Positions 7,001 to 11,681 of a stretch of 11,681 bases of DNA are shown one piece after another. The translations under genes and the position numbers were made by a program. The stretch covers positions 1 to 11,681 of the forward strand of contig SPLB01000335.1 of assembly GCA_004566265.1 (NCBI GenBank), given 5' to 3'. Position 1 is the first letter of the stretch. Each line of letters begins with the position of its first letter. The notes under the pieces are model-generated. The model searched no databases. It worked only from the letters and a program-made list of their open reading frames with translations, and was not told where the DNA came from. The stretch is from Paracoccaceae bacterium. GTDB lineage: Bacteria > Pseudomonadota > Alphaproteobacteria > Rhodobacterales > Rhodobacteraceae.

Positions 7001-7349
7001 AGATCAGCGCCATACGCTCGGCTCTTTCCGGGTCTGGAAAGGGCCGGTAAAGGCCAACTTCTTGATTGGCAATGAGCGAAGTTACATTTGCGTAAAGCCG
7101 TTCGACCTCTTCGTCATGTTCGCCAAGGACCTTGAAAGCCGCGTCCAGTTGCACCATATCGCGGAACTCAATCTCTAGAAGAAAATCCCGGCAATTGTCG
7201 TTGGCAAGGTGCAGCTTCCGGCGCAGCAAGCGCCAATCGAGAACCACATCACGGTCTTTCAAGTAACCGAGCCACTTGTCCAACGCGCTGGCAAAGGCGA
7301 GCGCTTTGGCTTCGTGATGTAAGTCTATCTGACAATGATAAAGGTTCAT
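6999..7349 (-). CDS. DUF6614-like small protein of unknown function
   Basis: This predicted soluble protein of 116 residues begins MNLYHCQIDL and ends PERAERMALI. From memory it resembles the family annotated as DUF6614 in Rhodobacterales; no function is known to me. It has an alternating strand/helix pattern: a first strand (2-9), a helix with a conserved-looking WLGYLKDR, a basic WRLLRRKLHL segment, a strand FLLEIEF, then a long charged helix containing EHDEEVERLY. This would fit a ferredoxin-like or dimeric alpha/beta-barrel fold, which is inference. The ATG at 7349 has GAGGAG ten bases upstream. An open frame reaches up to 7610, but the added part crosses the gyrA terminator and the gyrA 3' end in another frame and is not gene-like. 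It follows gyrA on the same strand behind a strong terminator, so it probably has its own promoter between 7350 and 7425. Confidence 0.8.
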   Translation of the reverse strand: MNLYHCQIDLHHEAKALAFASALDKWLGYLKDRDVVLDWRLLRRKLHLANDNCRDFLLEIEFRDMVQLDAAFKVLGEHDEEVERLYANVTSLIANQEVGLYRPFPDPERAERMALI

Positions 7350-7425
7350 CTCTTGGCTGCTCCTCAAAAGCGCGTGCTCCAGCACAATTCTAACAAAGTG
7401 TAAGGGGCAAAAATGGGGCGGCGGT

Positions 7426-7457
7426 AAACAAAAACGCCGCCCTGATGGGGGCGGCGT
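7426..7457 (-). terminator. gyrA rho-independent terminator
   Basis: The arms 7434-7442 and 7449-7457 pair perfectly over 9 bp, GC-rich, with a 6-base loop. On the minus strand the stem is followed by a GTTTTTGTTT tract (7426-7435). It lies about 25 bases after the gyrA stop. An 8-base repeat of one arm (7416-7423) lies just beyond and could pair alternatively. Confidence 0.92.
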
Positions 7458-7482
7458 CAATTTTTCGCGAAAAAGGCGGCTC

Positions 7483-10224
7483 CTATTCTCCGACGCTGTC
7501 GTCTTCGCTGTTTTCCGCGATCCAAGCGACTGAGACGACCTCTTCCCCTGTGCTGGTGTTGAAGACTCGCACACCGCCTGCAGAACGGGACCGGAAGGAG
7601 ATACCGTCAACCGGCACGCGGATCGATTGGCCGTTGGAGGTCGCGAGCATTATCTGATCGTCGAGTTCGACCGGGAAAGACGCGACCAATGGTCCACCAC
7701 GCATGGCTTTGTCCATCGCAGTCACTCCCATGCCGCCGCGTCCGCGAATTGGATAATCGTGGCTGGACGACAGTTTGCCGGAACCACCTGCAGTGACAGT
7801 CAGGATCAGGTTCTCTGCCGCTGACATCTCTGCGTAGCGTTCCTGGCTGATGGTGGCATTGGCGTTGTCTTCTTCATCGGTGCTTGCCTCTGGATCATCA
7901 GCCAAGCCCGCAACAGCGCGGCGCATTTTCAGATAGGCCGCACGCTCGTCAGAAGTTGCGTCGAAGTGACGGATCACGGACATGGAGACAACTTCGTCGC
8001 CGTCACCAAGTTTGATACCGCGAACCCCAACAGAGTTGCGAGAATTAAACACGCGTACCTCGGTTGTCGGGAAACGGATTGCACGACCGGTATTGGTGAC
8101 AAGCATGATGTCGTCATCTTCGGAACAGATGCGCGCATTGATGAGTTTGGTGTCCGCATTCTCATCTTCAAACTTCATCGCAATTTTGCCGTTGCGCATG
8201 ACATTAGTAAAGTCCGACAGGCGGTTACGGCGCACAGTTCCCGCAGATGTTGCAAACATGATTTGCAAGTCGGCCCATTCTTTTTCATCTCGGTCCACCG
8301 GCATGATGGCCGCGACGGAAACTCCAGTGGGGATGGGCAGAATGTTAACAACCGCTTTGCCTTTGGAGGTGCGGCCGCCTTGCGGCAGGCGCCAGGTCTT
8401 CAGTTTGTAGACCATCCCATCGGTGGTGAAGAACAAGAGCTGCGTATGGGTGTTGGCGACGAAGAGCGTGGTGATCACGTCCTCTTCTTTGGTCTGCATG
8501 CCCGAAACGCCTTTGCCGCCGCGTTTCTGCGCACGGAAGTCTGCGAGCGGGATGCGTTTGATGTAACCACCCGAGGTCACGGTCACGACCATGTCCTCGC
8601 GCTCGATCAGGTCTTCATCGTCCATGTCACCGGACCAGTCGACGATCTCGGTGCGGCGGTCGACGGCGAAGTTCTCGCGAACCTCGCGCAGCTCGTCGGC
8701 GATAATGCCCATAATGCGCTCGCGCGATCCGAGAATTTCAAGGTATTCCGTGATCTTACGTGCCAGTTCTTCCAGTTCATCGGTGACTTCTTTGACGCCG
8801 ATTTGAGTCAGACGCTGGAGGCGGAGCTCAAGAATTGCACGGGCCTGGGTTTCGGACAGGTTGTAGGTCCCGTCGTCATTCATTTTATGGGTCGGATCGT
8901 CGATCAGCTGTATGTAGCCAGCGATGTCTGCAGCAGGCCAGCGGCGTTCCATCAGTTTACGACGGGCCTCAGCTGCATCTGCCGAAGATCTGATCGTTGC
9001 GACGACTTCATCGACATTGGACACCGCAACCGCAAGACCACACAGAATGTGGCTGCGTTCGCGCGCTTTGCGCAGGTCGTAGGCCGTGCGGCGCGCCACA
9101 ACATCTTCGCGGAAGTCGATGAAAGACGTAAGGAATTTGCGTAGGGTCAGCTGTTCCGGGCGACCACCGTTTAGGGCCAACATGTTGCAGCCAAAAGAGG
9201 TCTGCATGGGCGTAAAGCGATAAAGCTGGTTTAGAACAACCTCGGCGGTGGCGTCTCGCTTCAGTTCGACAACAACACGCACACCGTTCCGGTCAGATTC
9301 ATCCTGAACATGCGCCACGCCTTCAATGCGTTTTTCACGTACCTGTTCGGCGATCTTTTCGATCATTGCGGCTTTGTTCACCTGATAGGGAATTTCATCC
9401 ACAACAATAGCATAGCGATCTTTTCTAATCTCTTCCACGCGGGTCCTGGCACGAATGATGACAGAGCCACGACCCTCAAGATAAGCTTTGCGCGCACCGG
9501 ACCGGCCCAGCATAACACCACCGGTCGGGAAGTCCGGGCCAGGCACATATTCGATCAGCTGTTCAGAGGTTAAGTCCGGGTCCTGGATCAGAGCAAGGGT
9601 TGCGTCCACAACTTCGCCAAGGTTATGGGGCGGGATGTTGGTGGCCATGCCAACGGCAATGCCGCCGGCCCCATTGACCAGCATATTCGGGAACCGAGCG
9701 GGCAGGACCGTTGGTTCACGATCCTTGCCGTCATAGTTGTCCTGGAAGTCGACCGTTTCTTTTTCAATGTCGGTCAGCATGTAAGCGGCTGGCTTGTCCA
9801 TGCGGACTTCGGTGTAGCGCATCGCGGCTGGGTTGTCGCCATCCATGGAGCCAAAGTTGCCTTGACCATCCAGCAATGGCAACGACATCGAAAAGTCCTG
9901 CGCCATGCGGACAAGAGCATCATAAATCGCGCTGTCGCCGTGCGGGTGATACTTACCCATCACATCGCCGACAGGACGTGCCGACTTGCGGTAGGATTTG
10001 TCGTGGCTGTTGCCGGTTTCGTGCATTGCATACAGAATGCGGCGGTGAACTGGCTTCAAACCGTCCCGAAGGTCCGGGATTGCACGGCTCACGATCACCG
10101 ACATCGCGTAATCCAGATAGGAATTCCGCATTTCGGCTTCGATTGACACGGTAGGGCCATCATAGGCCGGGCGTTCTTGGAGGTTTTCGTTCGCGTTTTC
10201 AGGTGTTTCCGGCGTATCGCTCAC
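7483..10224 (-). CDS. gyrA: DNA gyrase subunit A
   Basis: This is the DNA-cleaving subunit of gyrase, which with GyrB introduces negative supercoils. At 913 residues it is somewhat longer than E. coli GyrA. The breakage-reunion domain carries the quinolone-resistance region [19 protein letters not shown] (91-109), with S98 and D102 equivalent to E. coli Ser83 and Asp87, so it looks wild type. The catalytic tyrosine is Y137 in AAMRYTEVR. The C-terminal beta-pinwheel domain has a canonical GyrA box, QKRGGKG (566-572), which separates it from ParC, and a weaker box-like RGRGGMG at 827-833. An acidic, low-complexity insertion at about 755-795 accounts for much of the extra length. The start is GTG at 10224, giving MSDTPE; AGG eight bases upstream is a modest ribosome-binding site. 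It is divergent from pgl and followed by its own terminator. Confidence 0.98.
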   Translation of the reverse strand: MSDTPETPENANENLQERPAYDGPTVSIEAEMRNSYLDYAMSVIVSRAIPDLRDGLKPVHRRILYAMHETGNSHDKSYRKSARPVGDVMGKYHPHGDSAIYDALVRMAQDFSMSLPLLDGQGNFGSMDGDNPAAMRYTEVRMDKPAAYMLTDIEKETVDFQDNYDGKDREPTVLPARFPNMLVNGAGGIAVGMATNIPPHNLGEVVDATLALIQDPDLTSEQLIEYVPGPDFPTGGVMLGRSGARKAYLEGRGSVIIRARTRVEEIRKDRYAIVVDEIPYQVNKAAMIEKIAEQVREKRIEGVAHVQDESDRNGVRVVVELKRDATAEVVLNQLYRFTPMQTSFGCNMLALNGGRPEQLTLRKFLTSFIDFREDVVARRTAYDLRKARERSHILCGLAVAVSNVDEVVATIRSSADAAEARRKLMERRWPAADIAGYIQLIDDPTHKMNDDGTYNLSETQARAILELRLQRLTQIGVKEVTDELEELARKITEYLEILGSRERIMGIIADELREVRENFAVDRRTEIVDWSGDMDDEDLIEREDMVVTVTSGGYIKRIPLADFRAQKRGGKGVSGMQTKEEDVITTLFVANTHTQLLFFTTDGMVYKLKTWRLPQGGRTSKGKAVVNILPIPTGVSVAAIMPVDRDEKEWADLQIMFATSAGTVRRNRLSDFTNVMRNGKIAMKFEDENADTKLINARICSEDDDIMLVTNTGRAIRFPTTEVRVFNSRNSVGVRGIKLGDGDEVVSMSVIRHFDATSDERAAYLKMRRAVAGLADDPEASTDEEDNANATISQERYAEMSAAENLILTVTAGGSGKLSSSHDYPIRGRGGMGVTAMDKAMRGGPLVASFPVELDDQIMLATSNGQSIRVPVDGISFRSRSAGGVRVFNTSTGEEVVSVAWIAENSEDDSVGE

Positions 10225-10267
10225 GTTGGCAGCCTGTTCTTTTTTGAAATTTGTATTTTGTGCTACA

Positions 10268-10297
10268 ACCTTATCAGGAACCGCATCTACAGCGCAA
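10268..10297 (-). promoter_or_regulatory. gyrA: Possible gyrA promoter
   Basis: On the minus strand TTGCGC (10292-10297) and TAAGGT (10268-10273) are 18 bases apart. The -10 is preceded by TGA, an extended -10 form (TGnTAAGGT). It lies about 44 bases before the GTG start, with an A/T-rich leader between. The -10 hexamer matches the consensus at only three positions, so this is a suggestion. Confidence 0.3.
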
Positions 10298-10364
10298 GCT
10301 GTCAGCGGCTAATGGGCGGCCGCGTTCGCTGCAAATCGTCACGCCTTTGGCTGTTTTCGCGCCT

Positions 10365-10392
10365 TTGCAGCCGTGATGGGGTGGACTATGTA
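10365..10392 (+). promoter_or_regulatory. pgl: Possible pgl promoter
   Basis: TTGCAG (10365-10370) and TATGTA (10387-10392) are 16 bases apart, about 60 bases before the pgl start. Both boxes are poor matches. The 228-base gap between gyrA and pgl (10225-10452) otherwise shows no gene, repeat or strong hairpin, and some promoter for pgl must lie in it unless transcription enters from elsewhere. Confidence 0.25.
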
Positions 10393-10440
10393 GGGCGGGA
10401 TTGAGGGAGAACCTCACGGACTGGAAATAGCGCGTAAAAT

Positions 10441-10446
10441 GAGGTG
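10441..10446 (+). promoter_or_regulatory. pgl: Ribosome-binding site deciding the pgl start
   Basis: GAGGTG lies six bases before the ATG at 10453. The GTG within it (10444) is in frame and could be called as the start, but then no ribosome-binding site would precede it. ATG 10453 is the better choice. Confidence 0.65.
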
Positions 10447-10452
10447 AAGACG

Positions 10453-11124
10453 ATGGAGTTTAAGGACTACGCTGATCGAGAGCTGTTGGTGTTGGCGGTC
10501 GCGGACCGCATTGCCAGTGATTTGCGTCAGCATCTGGACCACAATGAGCGGGCAGCGATTGCGCTGGCCGGTGGCACCACCCCGGGCCCGATCTTTGACG
10601 ATCTATGTGCCGTTGATTTGGATTGGGACCGTGTCAATGTCATGGCAACAGACGAACGTTGGGTGCCGACAGACCACGACCGCTCGAACGCGAAATTAAT
10701 CCGCGAGAGACTTTTGGTCGAGATGGCTTCGAAAGCGAAATTTGAGCCGTTCTACCGTGAAAGTCTTGAGCCCGAAGCCGCAGCCAAAGCGGTGTCAGTT
10801 GTAGTGGACGCCACATGCCCGCTCGCCGTGGTGTTGCTCGGAATGGGTGAGGACATGCACACTGCGTCTCTATTTCCGGGCACCGACGGCCTGCAAGATG
10901 CGCTGAGCGCGGACGCACCTGCCTTGGTCGTACAGCGGCCTCAGAGCCAACCGGAACCCCGGATAAGCCTGAGCGCGCAGCTTCTAAATGGGGCAATCAA
11001 CAAACATCTGGTAATATTTGGTGAAAGCAAACGTATCGCGTTGGAACGCGCACTGGGCCTTTCTGCGGCAGAAGCCCCCATCAAGGCTGTGCTTACTGAG
11101 GCGACTGTTCACTGGGCTCCTTAA
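10453..11124 (+). CDS. pgl: 6-phosphogluconolactonase
   Basis: This enzyme hydrolyses 6-phosphogluconolactone to 6-phosphogluconate, the second step of the oxidative pentose phosphate and Entner-Doudoroff routes, in the cytoplasm. From ATG 10453 it has 223 residues, normal for the DevB-type enzyme of the NagB/RpiA fold. The phosphate loop is LAGGTTPGPIFDDL (38-51). TDERWVPTDHDRSNAKL (66-82) is the second signature. GMGEDMHTASLFPG (130-143) contains the expected catalytic His (H136); the usual GHTASLF reads MHTASLF, which does not remove a catalytic residue. EPRISLSAQLLN (168-179) and a final TEATVHWAP complete the pattern. In relatives this gene usually sits with zwf and pgi; here neither is adjacent. 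gyrA is divergent upstream, and a decayed IS3 transposase begins immediately after the stop. No terminator is visible after it. Confidence 0.92.
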   Translation: MEFKDYADRELLVLAVADRIASDLRQHLDHNERAAIALAGGTTPGPIFDDLCAVDLDWDRVNVMATDERWVPTDHDRSNAKLIRERLLVEMASKAKFEPFYRESLEPEAAAKAVSVVVDATCPLAVVLLGMGEDMHTASLFPGTDGLQDALSADAPALVVQRPQSQPEPRISLSAQLLNGAINKHLVIFGESKRIALERALGLSAAEAPIKAVLTEATVHWAP

Positions 11125-11681
11125 TCTGACTGCATCGACAAACTTGGACGGGGCCCGATCGATGTGACGAATGCAGCCTTTGGGCGCGCGCCTACCTTTG
11201 ATCAGCCGTCAGGTTCAATTCGCCTCGCGCAGCGACAAGTCACGCGTCATTCGCTAGCAGACAACCCAGCCGACGAGGCGCCTGGAATGCAGACACGAAG
11301 ATCACGGCAAGATACAGCCAGCCCTTACAGGCCCACACATTGCTGATGTCTGCACCCCGTGGCTGATTAGGCGCATCAGTATGAAAATAGCGGTGAAAAA
11401 AATTCAATCCGTGTTCACACCCAGTTCCTTCAGTTCTCCAGCTCCTTGTGGACGGCCATAGCTGCCTCAAAATGGACGAGACGGCTCCTTGTTAGGGGTC
11501 GCTTACGGCTGGGGGCGAAATAGTACGTTCTCATGGTCGATTTTGCGTTTCTCGACATGAAAAGACTACCCCGCTGGCGCGGGCTGGTCAAAATCTGTAA
11601 CCTGTACAGGCGCTGGAGACGGTGAGCCGAACCGAGTGTTATCATGCTCTCATCCGCGAGTTGGATACCGCCTTAGCAAAT
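11125..11681. mobile_element. IS3-family element relic without intact genes
   Basis: The whole 557-base right edge lacks any intact gene. About 320 bases of it are recognisable transposase remnant on the minus strand. From about 11471 to 11681 the position would correspond to the N-terminal part of OrfB, but only faint resemblance is visible (for example RLVHFE near 11484 where intact elements have LLAHIRE). No inverted repeat ends or target duplication could be found, and the left end lies within about 30 bases of the pgl stop. Element limits are therefore approximate. Confidence 0.55.
11151..11470 (-). pseudogene. Decayed IS3-family transposase (OrfB) remnant
   Basis: Reading the minus strand across frames recovers, in the right order, blocks typical of IS3-family OrfB. 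First is SYGRP followed by GELKELGVN (about 11463-11413). Then, in a second frame, come CEHGLN, APNQ, GADISNVW and GWLYLAVI (about 11416-11300). Back in the first frame are RRLVGWVV, RMTRDLSLRE and APKGCIRHIDR (about 11283-11155). Typical intact sequences read YGRPRMTEELKELG, APNQKWAGDITYVW, GWLYLAVI, RRVVGW, RMKRDLAIRA and PKGCIHHTDRGSQ. Two DDE aspartates remain, at 11350-11348 and 11160-11158; the third acidic residue would lie beyond the pgl stop and is missing. There are at least two frame changes, stops at 11256-11254, 11217-11215 and 11211-11209, and a deletion of roughly 25-30 codons between ELKELG and EHGLN. Similarity may continue weakly to the window edge. The element is non-functional. 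Confidence 0.78.

Noticed and set aside
7350..7610. N-terminal extension of the DUF6614-like gene to 203 residues
   Set aside because: The extension crosses the gyrA terminator and overlaps the gyrA end out of frame; the internal ATG at 7349 has its own ribosome-binding site.
7966..9144. Long plus-strand open frame (392 codons) opposite gyrA
   Set aside because: It is the antisense shadow of the highly conserved gyrA, with biased composition and no motif.
10372..10404. Relic of a zwf 3' end before pgl (frame reading SRDGVDYVGRD, stop)
   Set aside because: Only a vague RDG resemblance to Zwf C-termini; nothing upstream in that frame supports it, and the frame runs into the gyrA start region.
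11430..11645. Minus-strand open frame of 71 codons as an intact gene
   Set aside because: It lies across the decayed transposase in a frame that leaves the conserved YGRP block out, and has no ribosome-binding site or motif.
1..11681. A defence, phage, CRISPR or secondary-metabolite system
   Set aside because: All gene-sized stretches are accounted for by housekeeping or metabolic genes and one IS relic; no direct-repeat array, phage or toxin-antitoxin pattern was seen.

Overview
The window reads as a chromosomal segment of an alphaproteobacterium, most likely a member of the Rhodobacterales (Roseobacter group). The grounds are the moderately GC-rich coding, the style of the GyrA protein, a COX15-type heme A synthase, and a small DUF6614-like protein that I associate with that group. 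Taxonomy is inferred from protein style only; no rRNA or tRNA gene is present.

Left part (1-3342), minus strand. A strong bidirectional terminator (20-55) closes a DUF502 membrane-protein gene. Upstream of it, in transcription order, lie a ThiE-like gene, a PfkB-family kinase (probable psuK) and psuG. The last two overlap by 4 bases (TTGA) and together fit the pseudouridine breakdown route: pseudouridine to pseudouridine 5'-phosphate to uracil plus ribose 5-phosphate. The ThiE-like protein at the head of the run has kept the barrel landmarks but lost most residues that bind the thiamine precursor and pyrophosphate.

Middle part (3343-6991), plus strand. A 190-base divergent intergenic region leads to trmJ (tRNA 2'-O-methyltransferase), ctaA (heme A synthase) and an M32 metallocarboxypeptidase. 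It ends in a bidirectional terminator shared with a convergent small gene (DUF6614-like). The ctaA and peptidase genes are nearly contiguous.

Right part (6999-11681). gyrA (minus strand, GTG start) is followed by a strong terminator and then the DUF6614-like gene. Divergent from gyrA is pgl (6-phosphogluconolactonase), which here has neither zwf nor pgi beside it. Immediately after the pgl stop the sequence turns into a badly decayed IS3-family transposase on the minus strand. It carries frameshifts, stops and an internal deletion, and is truncated before the third catalytic residue. It is detectable only by following peptide similarity across frames.

Most of the window is ordinary housekeeping sequence. 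I do not see a defence system, CRISPR array, phage or biosynthetic cluster. The points most worth a second look are the degenerate ThiE-like protein linked to psuK-psuG, the IS3 relic abutting pgl, and terminator-like or alternative hairpins in the leader of trmJ and after gyrA.
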